A stretch of 64,000 nucleotides of DNA. It comes from JBBRCX01 sp038204465 (GTDB taxonomy: Bacteria > Planctomycetota > Phycisphaerae > Tepidisphaerales > Tepidisphaeraceae). The notes below the pieces were generated by a model. It saw only the letters and a list, made by a program, of their open reading frames with translations, had not been told where the DNA came from and did not search any database. The stretch covers positions 1-64,000 of the forward strand of contig JBBRCX010000007.1 of assembly GCA_038204465.1 (NCBI GenBank), read 5' to 3'. Made by a program: the position numbers and the translations under genes. Positions 16,836-28,086 of this stretch are shown here, in pieces (the first letter of the stretch is position 1; every line of letters starts with the position of its first letter).

Positions 16836-17048
16836 TTACGGATTGCCCGGGTCGACGCGAACCTTCTGACGCTCGGTAGTTACCGAGCCGTCCGGATGTT
16901 CGACCGTTGTCTTCTCATCCTTGACCTGCGCTCCGCCGGGGGTCGTCCGCACGGTCTCCTTGTGGGAGATCTCACGGTCGCAGCCGACGACAAAGGGCAT
17001 CCCGAGCACGCCGCTCAGTAACACCGCGGTTATGGTCTTCCGATTCAT
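16836..17048 (-). CDS. Small lipoprotein
   Basis: 70 residues. A signal peptide ends in a lipobox (LGMPFVVGC, Cys23), followed by a hydrophilic repeat-like tail rich in Lys, Thr, Glu and Val (VRTTPGG, TTVEHPDGSVTTERQ). The start is fixed by AAGGAG seven bases upstream. It has its own terminator, so it is monocistronic. Function unknown; similar short periplasmic lipoproteins occur widely. Confidence 0.75.
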   Translation of the reverse strand: MNRKTITAVLLSGVLGMPFVVGCDREISHKETVRTTPGGAQVKDEKTTVEHPDGSVTTERQKVRVDPGNP

Positions 17049-17188
17049 AGTGCGCTCCTTTCAGTTTCCTTGCACCGGACTGATCGGGAGCAAACTGCGG
17101 ACCAACGCGTCGGCATCGCGCGTAAGCCCTTGGCTGGGCGGCATTGGCGGCATAGAGTGTACACCTCATCCAGCTTCCGGAGGACTGA

Positions 17189-17536
17189 ATGTCGGATACG
17201 ACAGGCGCCATTATCAACTATGACGATTTTGCGAAGCTCGACCTCCGCACCGCGATCGTCACGGAATGCAAGCCGCACCCCAATGCCGATAAGCTGCTCA
17301 TCCTTCAGATCGATCTGGGGACGGAAAAGCGGCAAATCTGCGCCGGGCTCCGCCTGCACTACACGCCCGAGCAACTCGTCGGCAAGCAGCTTGTCATCGT
17401 GGCAAACCTGGCTCCGCGGCAGATGCGCGGCGAGATCAGCCAGGGAATGCTGCTGGCCGTTACCGATAGCGCAACAAATCGTGTCATTGTGGTGAACCCA
17501 TCGGAAAATGTCGCGCCCGGCAGCAAGGTGAGTTGA
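17189..17536 (+). CDS. Stand-alone tRNA-binding domain (MetG-beta/CsaA-like)
   Basis: 115 residues starting at an ATG with GGAGGA upstream. It is a single OB-fold tRNA-binding domain as found at the C-terminus of many methionyl-tRNA synthetases, in Trbp111 and in CsaA. Characteristic pieces are DFAKLDLRTAIVTECKPHPNADKLL, RQICAGLRLHYTPEQLVGKQ and ANLAPRQMRGEISQGMLLAV. The catalytic synthetase is not adjacent. It may act in trans with MetG as a dimeric tRNA-binding factor. Confidence 0.85.
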   Translation: MSDTTGAIINYDDFAKLDLRTAIVTECKPHPNADKLLILQIDLGTEKRQICAGLRLHYTPEQLVGKQLVIVANLAPRQMRGEISQGMLLAVTDSATNRVIVVNPSENVAPGSKVS

Positions 17537-17613
17537 GTGGCCATGGAACACCGCGCCGCGGCAAGTGAAAACCAATCCGGGTTAAAGCTGGCAGGCGATC
17601 CCGAACGATCCGT

Positions 17614-19248
<1,635 letters not shown>

Positions 19249-19250
19249 GT

Positions 19251-19261
19251 TTACAATGTAA
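19251..19261. promoter_or_regulatory. Palindrome before the sigma-54 activator start
   Basis: TTACAATGTAA, an 11-base perfect dyad two bases upstream of the ATG at 19248. The position would let a bound protein block translation start or transcription, or it may be chance. Confidence 0.25.
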
Positions 19262-19406
19262 GCAGGAGTTTTGTGTTTTCAAAGAAATGATGGCTGGTGA
19301 TGCCGCTTGCCCAGCGCGAGTGCAGTTTTCGGCGTAAAAACGCCGATATTCAGCAGAGGCTGCTGCTCACTGCCGCTTAACCTCGCTACCGGACAGGTGG
19401 TCAACT

Positions 19407-20826
19407 TTGCGCCGGCTCCTGAAGTTCCAATCGTTCCGCCTGCAACTCGTGCTCCTCAGTGCCTTCTGCGTCGCCGTCACGGGACTTGGTGCCGGCGTTG
19501 CCCTGATTGCACTGCGCGGGAGCGGCAACGCCCTTGAGTTGTGCATTTCCACCGCCGCCGGGGGAGTGCTCGCACTGGGCTTGGCAGCCGTGATGCTTGG
19601 CAGGCTGCTGAGGCCCCTGCACCAGCTGCGGGGCGACATGGGGCGCCTGGTGGGCGGCGTGCTGCCTGCAACCGCGAGTTCGCCACTTCCCAATCGCGAC
19701 CTTCGGGATTTGCGGCAGTCATTCGATCGCGTCGTGGCGCATCTGTCGCAGGCGCGGACCGAGCGCGAGTGCTCGGAGAAGAACCTGAGACAGCGCACCA
19801 ACACAGTGAACCGGCTGCTGGATTTCTCGCAGATCATCGCCGGCGCAGGGCAGCTTCACCAGGTCTTCGCGGCGCTCGCCCACTTCCTTCGCACCGAACT
19901 TGCGCTTGCGGAACTGGTGATTCTGTCGCACGCGCCGGAAGCGGCGCCGGCAACACAGATGAGGGCGCGATGGCCGGAGCCGCCGACCGCGCCAGATGCG
20001 GGAGAGCGCGCGGGCGTTGAGTTGGATGGCTCGAGCTGCCCATGCCTCCGCCAGAATCAGCCGCGACTCTTCCGGCCTGACGAAGACCTGGTGCGCTGCG
20101 CCATTGAAGCGCCAGCGGCGCTGTCTCAGGCGAGCCCGGCGTACTGCCTGCCCTTCAACGTGGGACGCAAGATACAAGTCTTGGCCCATGCTCCTGCCCC
20201 CTGACGAAGCCTGGACGCAGGAACGTCGCCAGCTCGCGCAGACATACGTGAACACGGCGCAGTCGGCGCTCGTTTCGCTGCATCTGCTGGCGGAGGCTGA
20301 AAAACAAAGCATGACCGATGCCTTGACCGGGCTTTACAACCGTCACTTCATGGACGCGCTGCTCGCCCGCGAGGTGGCGCTGGCCGAGCGGCACAGCCGC
20401 CCGCTCTCCATCGTGATGATCGATCTCGATCGCTTCAAGGGCATCAACGATGCCCACGGTCACGCGGCCGGCGATCACCTGCTGAAGACCTTTGCCGACT
20501 GCGTCCGGATTACCCTGCGCAAGACCGATCTGGCGTTCCGCTATGGCGGCGACGAGTTTGTGGTGGCGCTGCCGCAGACGCCGATCGCGCAGGCGGAGCA
20601 GGTGGTTCAGAAGCTGCGCCAGGCATTCGCCGCCGTCGATTTCTCGTCTGCCGTTACCAACCTGGGTCAGACGCCTACGCTGAGCGTTGGCGTGGCGGAG
20701 CGCAGCGCGGAGCAGAACCTGCTCACGCTTCCGTCGCTGCTTTCAGCCGCCGACCAGGCGCTGTACGAGGCGAAGGCGGGAAATCGGAACTGTGTCCGGC
20801 TATATCAGCCTCCGCGTGCGGCGTAG
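19407..20826 (+). pseudogene. Frameshifted HAMP-GAF-GGDEF diguanylate cyclase
   Basis: Two overlapping frames together give one protein. The first (from TTG 19407, stop at 20204) has two membrane helices, a HAMP-like stretch and most of a GAF domain. The second resumes at about 20189 (LLPPDEAWTQ) and carries a complete GGDEF domain with DALTGLYNR, the catalytic RYGGDEF and an upstream RKTD inhibitory site. The switch is equivalent to one extra base near 20181-20195. An ATG at 20189 could alternatively start a separate cytoplasmic GGDEF protein. Genuine mutation, sequencing error and split gene cannot be told apart here. Confidence 0.8.
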
Positions 20827-21576
20827 TTATTTAGAGCGCCGGTGCGCGTCACGTGGAGTCTGCAACAGGCCCTGCCAATCGACCGTGGCGATGGTGCTGA
20901 CGATGCCCGGGGCAATCTCGGGGCGCGGACGCGGCTCGTTCGGCACGATGCACAGCACCGGAACTTTGCCCCACTTCTCGATCGCGGCCGGATTGGTTTC
21001 CTCAGCAATGCTGGCGGTTTCGGCCGGGTAGCGATTGATGATCACGCCCGCCACCTTGACCCCCGCTTCGCGCAGCGCATTCACCGTCAGCAGCGTGTGA
21101 TTGATCGTTCCCAAGGCCGGCCGGGCGACGACCACCGCCGGAAGTTTGAGCCACCTCGCTACGTCCAGCATCGTGTGCTTCGCGTCCATCGGGACCATGA
21201 GGCCCCCGATGCCTTCGACCACCATCACGTCGCTGTCGCGTGACATCGCGGCGATGGATCGGTCGATCGTTTCCCAATCCAGCGGCCGCCGCGCCCTCTG
21301 CGCCGCGATCGCCGGCGCCAGCGGCTCCGCGTAGCGCTGCGGGCAAATCACGTCCAGGGGGTGCTTCGCGTCAGCGCACAGCGCAAGGAACTCCGCGTCC
21401 TCGCTGACCAACCCCTCCCGCCGCCGGACGCACCCGCTGCCGCACGGCTTGCAGACCGCCACCCGCGCACCGCACCGCCGAAACCAGGCGGCGATCGCGC
21501 CGGCCAGGAGCGTCTTGCCGACCGCGGTGTCGGTGCCGGTCACCAGCAGCCCGGGAATCTCAACCGCGCTCAACAT
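20827..21576 (-). CDS. bioD: Dethiobiotin synthetase
   Basis: 249 residues. It closes the ureido ring of dethiobiotin from diaminopelargonate, CO2 and ATP. The P-loop VTGTDTAVGKT is at residues 12-22, the substrate loop at CKPCGSG and the second ATP/Mg motif at VVEGIGGLMVPM. It lies downstream of bioA on the same strand with a gap of about 118 bases, so the two probably form one biotin unit. bioB and bioF are not in the window. Confidence 0.93.
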   Translation of the reverse strand: MLSAVEIPGLLVTGTDTAVGKTLLAGAIAAWFRRCGARVAVCKPCGSGCVRRREGLVSEDAEFLALCADAKHPLDVICPQRYAEPLAPAIAAQRARRPLDWETIDRSIAAMSRDSDVMVVEGIGGLMVPMDAKHTMLDVARWLKLPAVVVARPALGTINHTLLTVNALREAGVKVAGVIINRYPAETASIAEETNPAAIEKWGKVPVLCIVPNEPRPRPEIAPGIVSTIATVDWQGLLQTPRDAHRRSK

Positions 21577-21694
21577 GCGCGCATTATAGGAGGCTTAGCA
21601 CGCTTCGGCCGAGACCGGAACCGGCCCGCGGCGCCGCTTGCGGGCGATGGCGCGGTTGACACCGGCAAAGGATGCGCCACGCCGTCAACTCTGA

Positions 21695-23032
21695 TCACGG
21701 CGATGCGAGCGCGGCGCGGACTGCGCTGACGATCGTTTGCAGATCGTTCAGTTTCATCGCGAGCGGAGGCATCAGCACGATCACATCACCCAGCGGCCGG
21801 AGCATGACGCCCTGCCGGCGAACCTTCTCGCACACCGCCGCGCCCGTGCGCAGTTTCGGATCGAAAGGACGGCCGGTCTTCTTCTCCTCGACAAGCTCGA
21901 TGCCCACCATGAAGCCCTTTTGCCGGATCTCGCCGACGTGCGGAAGGGTCCGCAGCTCATCCAGCATGCGCGCCAGCGCGCTGCTCTTGCGGGCGACATC
22001 GTTCACCAGATCGTTCCGCTCGAACAATTCCAGCGACGCCAGTGCGGCGGCGCACGCCAGCGGGTTCCCGGTGTAAGTGTGGCCGTGATAAAACGTCTTG
22101 CCTTCCGACGGCTCGCCGAGGAACGCGTCGAAGATCCGTTGCGTCGCGAACGTCGCGGCCAGCGGCAGATAGCCGCCGCTGATTCCTTTTGCGACGCACA
22201 TCAGGTCAGGCTCGACCGCTTCGTGCTCGCAGGCAAACATCTTTCCAGTTCGGCCGAAGCCGGTCGCGACTTCGTCAGCGATGAGCAGGACGTCGTATTC
22301 GCTCGCGAGCCGGCGGACCTCCTTCACAAACCCCGGCGGCTGCACGATCATTCCGCCGGCGCCCTGGACGATCGGCTCGATGCAGATGGCCGCGATGCGC
22401 TGGGCATGCTGCTCGAGAAGTCGTTTTAGTTCGGCGAGTGATTCTTTTCCGCCTCCGTCGCCGCCGGTGGAATGTGGCGTTTTTGCGAAGTGCACCTTGA
22501 ACAGCAGCGGAAAATACGGCTGATGGAAGGCGGGCATCCGCCCCACCGACATGGCGCCGACGGTGTCGCCATGATAGGCATTCGTGAAGCCGACGAATTC
22601 GTTCTTCTGCGGCCTGCCGACGTTGAACCAGTATTGGGCCGCCAGCTTGAAGGCAATCTCGGTCGCGGCAGCGCCCGCGTCGCTGTAGAAGACTTTCTTC
22701 AGGTTCTGCGGCACGAGCCTCATCAATCGATCCGCCAGCAGGATCGCGGGCTCGCTCGCAAGGCCCAGCATCGTCGTGTGCGCGACGCGCGTCAGTTGCT
22801 CGCGGATCGCGTCGTCGATCTGCGGCACGCGGTGCCCGTGCACGTTGCACCACAGGCTGCTCACGCCATCGAGATAGCGGTTGCCCTCGCTATCGATGAG
22901 GTACATGCCGTCGGCGTCGGTAATCACGAGCGGCTCAGACTCGAGCCAAAGCTGCATCGGCGTAAACGGGTGCCAGAGGTGCTGCTGGTCGAGCCGCCGA
23001 AGATCGTGAGTGGAATAGCGAGGCCGCGTCAT
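21695..23032 (-). CDS. bioA: Adenosylmethionine-8-amino-7-oxononanoate aminotransferase
   Basis: 445 residues, the usual length. A PLP-dependent class III aminotransferase that makes diaminopelargonate using S-adenosylmethionine as amino donor. The N-terminus HLWHPFTPMQLWLES is diagnostic of BioA. The PLP lysine lies in VAKGISGGYLPLA, the preceding acidic site in LLIADEVATGFGRTGKMFACEH, and FYHGHTYTGNPLACAAALAS follows. Followed by bioD. Confidence 0.95.
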   Translation of the reverse strand: MTRPRYSTHDLRRLDQQHLWHPFTPMQLWLESEPLVITDADGMYLIDSEGNRYLDGVSSLWCNVHGHRVPQIDDAIREQLTRVAHTTMLGLASEPAILLADRLMRLVPQNLKKVFYSDAGAAATEIAFKLAAQYWFNVGRPQKNEFVGFTNAYHGDTVGAMSVGRMPAFHQPYFPLLFKVHFAKTPHSTGGDGGGKESLAELKRLLEQHAQRIAAICIEPIVQGAGGMIVQPPGFVKEVRRLASEYDVLLIADEVATGFGRTGKMFACEHEAVEPDLMCVAKGISGGYLPLAATFATQRIFDAFLGEPSEGKTFYHGHTYTGNPLACAAALASLELFERNDLVNDVARKSSALARMLDELRTLPHVGEIRQKGFMVGIELVEEKKTGRPFDPKLRTGAAVCEKVRRQGVMLRPLGDVIVLMPPLAMKLNDLQTIVSAVRAALASP

Positions 23033-23070
23033 CGTCGGATGAGGATAGACGTGCCTCCCTCACTGCTCAA

Positions 23071-23658
23071 CTACGGCTTTGTGGGCGGAGTCCGGTCGAT
23101 CTTCTCCGAGAGCTCCGCGATCCGATACTCCAGCTCGAGGAACCTCTGCATCAATGAGAGTTGAAACTGCTCGCCCAGATGCAGCAGAAGCGTGATGCCC
23201 ACCAGGACGAGCAGGAACTGCCCGATGAAGACCAGTTGCGGATCGCCCGTGGACCACCCTTCATTCAGAAACATCAGCGCAAGTCCGCCGACCATCAGGA
23301 TCGACAGCAGCAGGAAGATTTGGCCGTGCTTCCGCCGGTGATACACGCCTGCGCGCGCCAGCCAGAGCATTGTTACGCCGAGGATGAGACATCCTGCTCC
23401 GCCGATCACCGCGATGATACGAATGAACTCGGGCAGGTACCGTACGCGCCGCGCCGCGGGCGCACCTGAGAGAAAGGCGACGCAAATTGCGAAGATGACC
23501 AGGAGAACTCCCCCGCAAACCATCGCCAATCGTTTCGTGCGGGACAGTTTTTGCTCGATCATGTTGCGAATGTCCTCTCGTAGTTTTTCGCGCCGCTGTG
23601 AGTCCGCCGCGTCCGTATCGATCAAACGCTCGCTGAAGTCTTTCGGCAATGTTCTCAT
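23071..23658 (-). CDS. Four-helix membrane protein downstream of an ECF sigma factor
   Basis: 195 residues. A cytoplasmic N-terminus of about 40 residues precedes four hydrophobic segments (about 42-62, 74-98, 108-123 and 135-155). A C-terminal amphipathic helix (LMQRFLELEYRIAELSEKI) follows. The ATG start overlaps the sigma factor stop (ATGA), so the two are translationally coupled. The position suggests an anti-sigma or sensor partner, although there is no zinc-binding anti-sigma motif. Confidence 0.75.
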   Translation of the reverse strand: MRTLPKDFSERLIDTDAADSQRREKLREDIRNMIEQKLSRTKRLAMVCGGVLLVIFAICVAFLSGAPAARRVRYLPEFIRIIAVIGGAGCLILGVTMLWLARAGVYHRRKHGQIFLLLSILMVGGLALMFLNEGWSTGDPQLVFIGQFLLVLVGITLLLHLGEQFQLSLMQRFLELEYRIAELSEKIDRTPPTKP

Positions 23659-24212
23659 CGCGGGCCATCCATCCGATCCAGGATCGCGCGCATCTGAAGC
23701 TTCGCGTAGTGAACCCTCGACTTCACCGTCCCCGGCGAAATCCCAACCACCTGGGCGATCTCCTCGATCGACAGGTCCTGCAGAAACAGCAAGGTCAGCG
23801 CCTCCCGATGCGGCTGCGAAAGCTCGCTCAGCGCCCGCCCGACCCGCTCAGTGTCGTCGCCGTGCAGCTCGATCTCCGCGTGAGGCAGGTCATCCAGGCG
23901 GACGTCCGTGTCGATGCATTTGTCAGCCGCTGAAGATTCACGGCGTTGAGCAAAGGCGGCGTTGCGCGCGGTCGTGTAGAGCCATGCGGGAAACTTCCGG
24001 GGCTCGCGCAGGCTCGCCAGCTTGCGCACGACCTGCAACCAGGTCCGCTGAAGCACGTCCCAGGCATCTTCTTCGCCCTGTACGATCCGGCGGATATAAT
24101 ACAGCAGCCGGCGGTCCCACCGGCGGAGCAGCTCGTCAATCGCGGTCCGGTCTCCGCGACGCCACCGCAGAATCAGCAGCTCGTCGTAGATCGCGTCGCG
24201 CGGTGTTCTCAA
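23655..24212 (-). CDS. ECF-type RNA polymerase sigma factor
   Basis: 185 residues from a TTG start with GGGGAG upstream. Region 2 is seen in RRIVQGEEDAWDVLQRTWLQVV and KFPAWLYTTARNAAF. Region 4 is in LSQPHREALTLLFLQDLSIEEIAQVVGISPGTVKSRVHYAK, the helix-turn-helix for the -35 element. It directs polymerase to a small regulon. It is coupled to the membrane protein downstream, the expected source of regulation. Confidence 0.9.
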   Translation of the reverse strand: MRTPRDAIYDELLILRWRRGDRTAIDELLRRWDRRLLYYIRRIVQGEEDAWDVLQRTWLQVVRKLASLREPRKFPAWLYTTARNAAFAQRRESSAADKCIDTDVRLDDLPHAEIELHGDDTERVGRALSELSQPHREALTLLFLQDLSIEEIAQVVGISPGTVKSRVHYAKLQMRAILDRMDGPR

Positions 24213-24257
24213 CCGTTGCTCCCCGATTCATACAGATGCGCTGCCGGGACTTCGGGT

Positions 24258-25079
24258 TCAATTCAACCGCGAATTTGGCGGCTTCGGTTTCAATCTGACT
24301 TCGTCGCCCACCTGCAGATGCAATTCCTTCGCGGCGGAGCCATCACGGACGGCGATTTCGAGGAGCCCGGCGCTGCCGATCAGAGCAATCGGCTCACCCG
24401 GCGCAGCGTCCCAGTAGGTGCGTCGCAGCGCCCCGAGCTTCCGACCGCGGACGCGGATGGATTTGATCTTCACCGCCTTCAGCACGTCCTCCCCGACGTT
24501 CGTCGTGGCGTTGCCGAAATGATCGATGTGGATGATCGCTCCAACCGCCTGTCCGGGCTTCGCGGGGGCGACGTCGAGCAGGACGGGGTCTTCGATTGGC
24601 CGGGAAATCGATTTCACGTTCACTCCGCAGGCAAGCATGCCGGCCGCCGGTGCAAGGAAATCCCGACCGTGAAAGGTCGCGCTCGATTGCTTCGGCTTCC
24701 ACGTCAGCTCGTATGCTTTGCCGCCGCCGAGACGTCGCCAGGCCCAGGTGATGAGACCGTTGTCCGGGCAAACGACGAGTTGATCGTTGATCCGCACCAC
24801 CAGCAGCCGGCGTTTCGTGCCGACGCCGGGATCGACGACTGCGAGATGAATCGTACCCGGCGGGAAGCCATCGATGGCCCGCTCGAGCGTGATCGATCCG
24901 CCCAGGACATCCTGCGGCGCGATCGAGTGTGTGACGTCGATCAGGCGCGCCGCGGGACAGTGGCGCAGGAGAACAGCTTTCATCACCGCAACGTAAGAAT
25001 CACGCGTCCCGAAGTCGCTCATCAGCGTGATGATCGGCCGGGGCGGATCGGGCGCGGGGGCGCGCCGCGGTCGGGGCAT
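24258..25079 (-). CDS. SAM hydroxide adenosyltransferase (DUF62) family
   Basis: 273 residues from the ATG at 25079; the frame further upstream is unrelated. Family members split S-adenosylmethionine with water, giving adenosine and methionine, and are related to fluorinase and chlorinase. The N-terminus has ITLMSDFGTRDSYV with the conserved Asp, and VVDPGVGTKRR follows. The C-terminal domain has HIDHFGNATTNV. Halogenase-specific residues cannot be judged here, so the hydrolase is the default call. Confidence 0.88.
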   Translation of the reverse strand: MPRPRRAPAPDPPRPIITLMSDFGTRDSYVAVMKAVLLRHCPAARLIDVTHSIAPQDVLGGSITLERAIDGFPPGTIHLAVVDPGVGTKRRLLVVRINDQLVVCPDNGLITWAWRRLGGGKAYELTWKPKQSSATFHGRDFLAPAAGMLACGVNVKSISRPIEDPVLLDVAPAKPGQAVGAIIHIDHFGNATTNVGEDVLKAVKIKSIRVRGRKLGALRRTYWDAAPGEPIALIGSAGLLEIAVRDGSAAKELHLQVGDEVRLKPKPPNSRLN

Positions 25080-25176
25080 CGCGGCAGGATAGGGCCGGCC
25101 GGAGAGAGGGTCAATCCGAGTTGCGCGGCTTGCGACGCTCGTTCGCGAACCGCCCCTGGCATACAATGTGGCTGTC

Positions 25177-25833
25177 ATGAATCAACTGACCGAGATGTCG
25201 TCGCTGGAGCGAATGATCCAGCAGCAGGTGGTGGATCGGGGCCTGCGTGATGAGCGCGTCCTGGACGCGCTGCGCGCGGTGCCGCGTGACACGTTCTTCC
25301 TTGAAGAAACCCGGCAGGATGCCTTTGCCGACCGCGCCGCGCCGATTGGCCACGGGCAGATGATCAGCCAGCCTTACATGGTTGCGCTGATGACGCACCA
25401 CCTTGACGTGAAGCCGGAGCACAGCGTCCTGGAGATCGGAACGGGGAGCGGCTATCAAACCGCGGTCCTCGGCAAGCTCGCGCGCGAAGTGTTCACGGTT
25501 GAGCGATTGAAGCCGCTGCTCGACGGCGCATTCGAGCAGTTGATGAAGCTCGGTATCCGCAACGTTCACTATCACTTCGGCGATGGCACGCTGGGGTGGC
25601 CGGAGAAAGCGCCATTCGACCGGATGATGATAACGGCCGGCGCGCCGGAAGTGCCTCGGGCGCTGCTGCTCGGGCAATTGAAAAATGGCGGGCTCGCGGT
25701 GCTGCCGATCGGGCCGCAGGACGAGCAGATGCTGATGGAGGTTCGACGCGACGGCGCTGAACTGACAACGACCGACGTCTGCCCCTGCCGATTCGTGAAA
25801 TTGATTGGTGAAGAAGGCTGGCAAAAGGAATAA
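25177..25833 (+). CDS. pcm: Protein-L-isoaspartate O-methyltransferase
   Basis: 218 residues from the ATG at 25177; a GTG three codons upstream is possible. It methylates isoaspartyl residues in aged proteins so they can revert to aspartate. Conserved blocks are GHGQMISQPYMVALMTHHL, the SAM loop VLEIGTGSGYQTAVL and the strand FDRMMITAGAPEVPRALL. A TACAAT box lies nine bases before the ATG and no ribosome-binding site is visible, so the message may be leaderless. Confidence 0.93.
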   Translation: MNQLTEMSSLERMIQQQVVDRGLRDERVLDALRAVPRDTFFLEETRQDAFADRAAPIGHGQMISQPYMVALMTHHLDVKPEHSVLEIGTGSGYQTAVLGKLAREVFTVERLKPLLDGAFEQLMKLGIRNVHYHFGDGTLGWPEKAPFDRMMITAGAPEVPRALLLGQLKNGGLAVLPIGPQDEQMLMEVRRDGAELTTTDVCPCRFVKLIGEEGWQKE

Positions 25834-25863
25834 GTCCCAGCGGCCCGCGTTGCCGCCTCGTAG

Positions 25864-25884
25864 GGGCGGGTCTCAGACCCGCCC
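25864..25884. repeat. REP-like palindrome
   Basis: GGGCGGGTCT and AGACCCGCCC flank a single C, a perfect ten-base inverted repeat, 30 bases after the pcm stop. Similar cores occur at 58396-58423. It could act as a transcript 3' end or as an interspersed repeat. Confidence 0.6.
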
Positions 25885-25932
25885 TGCCATCGGGAAAATC
25901 TGCAAGCTCACCTCAATGCATCCCGATCACCG

Positions 25933-28014
25933 GTGAAAAACACCTCCGCTTCGGCACTTTCACGTCCGATCGAATCGCTCGAAGGAATCGGGCCTGCGCG
26001 GGCGAAGGCCTTCGCAGCCCTTAAAGTCCACACGCTCGGCGACCTGCTCGAGTATTTTCCGCGCGACTATCAATTCGAATCATCCGAACTGACCATCTCC
26101 CGCCTGGTGCCGGAACAGATCCAGACCGTTCGAGGGGAGGTGATCGCGGTCGACTACATGCCAGTGCGGCCCCGGCCACGCTTTGAGGCGACGATCCAGG
26201 ACGGTACCGGAAAGCTCGCCCTCGTCTGGTTCCACAGCGCGTATCTGCGAAACCAGATTCATCCCGGCCTTCTCATTCGCGTGCAGGGGAAGGTGAAATA
26301 CTTCCGCAACATGCCGCAGATGGCCAACGCGCAGTGGCGGGTGATCGACGAAACAACGGAGAAGATCGAAGAGTCGAAGTTTCGGCCGATCTATCCCGCT
26401 TCGTTGAAGCTCGCATCAAATGTAATCAGCCGCGTGATCGACGACCACCTTGACTCCGCCCTGGCAGAGGTGAACGAGTGGTTCGATTCGTCGCTGGTGA
26501 CGCGCCGCTCGCTGCTTGGCCGGCGCGAAGCGTATCGCGGCATTCATCGGCCGTCTGACCTAAACGAAGCGATGCGGGCCCGGAGACGGCTCGTCTACGA
26601 CGAGCTGATGCTGATGCAGCTGGGCCTGGGGATCGGCAAGCGCCTGCGTGACGGGCGCCTCACCGCGCCGGTCATGCGCGTCGATCGCTTGCTTGACGAG
26701 CGCATCCGCAAGCGGTTTCCCTTCGTGCTGACGAACGCGCAGCAGCGCGCCATCTGGGAAATCGCCCGCGATCTGCAGAGCGGCCGCCCGATGAACCGGC
26801 TGCTGCAGGGAGACGTCGGAAGCGGCAAGACGGTGGTGGCCCTTTACGCGATGCTGGTAGGTGTCGCGAACAAGCTGCAGTCCGCGCTGCTCGCTCCGAC
26901 CGAAGTGCTCGCGGAACAGCATTATCTGACGCTGTCGAATCTGCTGCGCGACTCAAACGTGACGATCGAGTTGTTCACCAACCGCAGCAAGCGCCAGGGA
27001 AGCGCGCAACGGCTGCGGGCGCTGACGGACGGGAAGATCCATCTCGCCGTCGGCACGCAGGCGTTGATCCAGCAGGACGTCGAATTCGCGAACCTCGGGC
27101 TGGTCGTCGTGGACGAACAGCACAAGCTCGGCGTGCGCCAGCGGGCGATGCTGAAGGGGAAGGGCCTATCGCCTCACTACCTGGTCATGACCGCCACGCC
27201 CATCCCGAGGACGCTGGCGCTGTCATATTTCGCGGATTTTGACGTGACGGTCATCGGCGAGCTGCCCCCCGGGCGGCAGCCGATCCAGACACGCTGGCTG
27301 CGGCCGGGCCAGGCGGGGCAGGCCTATGAGTTCATCCGCTCCGAGGTGGACCTGGGGCGGCAGGCTTACATCGTGTTGCCGCAGATAGACGACAACGGTC
27401 TGGACGACGCGAAGTCGGTCACGCGCGAGTTTGACCGGCTCTCCAGGGGCCCGCTGCATGGCCTGCGGCTCGGGGCGTTGCACGGACAGATGAACACCGA
27501 AGTAAAGCACGATGCGATGATGCGCTTCCGTGACCGCGCCACCGATGTCTTGGTGGCCACGACGGTGATCGAAGTCGGCATCGACGTTCCCAACGCCACG
27601 GTGATGATGATCGACAACGCCGAGCGCTTCGGGCTCTCGCAGCTGCATCAGCTCCGCGGCCGCGTCGGGCGCGGGACGGAGGCTTCGCACTGCCTGCTGA
27701 TTTCCGAAGCCCCGACGGAATCCGCCGAGGCGCGGATGCGCGCCATGGCCGATACGAACGACGGCTTTGAGATCGCCGAGATGGACTTGAAGCTGCGCGG
27801 GCCGGGCGAGTTCTTCGGCACGCGGCAGCACGGATTGCCGGAGTTCAAGCTGGCAGACATAACCAACGAGATGGCGCTGCTCCAGCAGGCGAGGGACGAT
27901 GCGCTGGAGATCCTGGGCGAAGATCCCCAGTTAAGCAACCCCGTCCATCAGAACCTTCGTGCGGCGCTCTTCGACCAACTGGGAGAAACGCTAGCGCTGG
28001 CGCAGATTGGCTGA
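25933..28014 (+). CDS. recG: ATP-dependent DNA helicase RecG
   Basis: 693 residues from a GTG start. RecG remodels stalled forks and Holliday junctions. The N-terminal wedge domain (LEGIGPARAKAFAAL, LLEYFPRDYQF, RPRPRFEATIQDGTGKLALVWF) precedes the helicase core. Core motifs are Walker A GDVGSGKT, the DEQH box VVDEQHKLGVRQRAML and TATPIPRTLALS. Later ones are TTVIEVGIDVPNA and QLHQLRGRVGRG. The C-terminal TRG-type element GPGEFFGTRQHGLPEF is present. Complete. Confidence 0.95.
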   Translation: MKNTSASALSRPIESLEGIGPARAKAFAALKVHTLGDLLEYFPRDYQFESSELTISRLVPEQIQTVRGEVIAVDYMPVRPRPRFEATIQDGTGKLALVWFHSAYLRNQIHPGLLIRVQGKVKYFRNMPQMANAQWRVIDETTEKIEESKFRPIYPASLKLASNVISRVIDDHLDSALAEVNEWFDSSLVTRRSLLGRREAYRGIHRPSDLNEAMRARRRLVYDELMLMQLGLGIGKRLRDGRLTAPVMRVDRLLDERIRKRFPFVLTNAQQRAIWEIARDLQSGRPMNRLLQGDVGSGKTVVALYAMLVGVANKLQSALLAPTEVLAEQHYLTLSNLLRDSNVTIELFTNRSKRQGSAQRLRALTDGKIHLAVGTQALIQQDVEFANLGLVVVDEQHKLGVRQRAMLKGKGLSPHYLVMTATPIPRTLALSYFADFDVTVIGELPPGRQPIQTRWLRPGQAGQAYEFIRSEVDLGRQAYIVLPQIDDNGLDDAKSVTREFDRLSRGPLHGLRLGALHGQMNTEVKHDAMMRFRDRATDVLVATTVIEVGIDVPNATVMMIDNAERFGLSQLHQLRGRVGRGTEASHCLLISEAPTESAEARMRAMADTNDGFEIAEMDLKLRGPGEFFGTRQHGLPEFKLADITNEMALLQQARDDALEILGEDPQLSNPVHQNLRAALFDQLGETLALAQIG

Positions 28015-28086
28015 GCGTAGAAGGCGGCTCAGGTTTCGGTTCAGCCGTCGCGCTCACGCGACGTCCGGCCGCCACCGAGCATCGGC

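Noticed and set aside
25131..25167. Sigma-70 promoter for pcm
   Set aside because: TACAAT is present at -10, but no -35 element is found at 16-18 bases; kept only as a note in the pcm entry.
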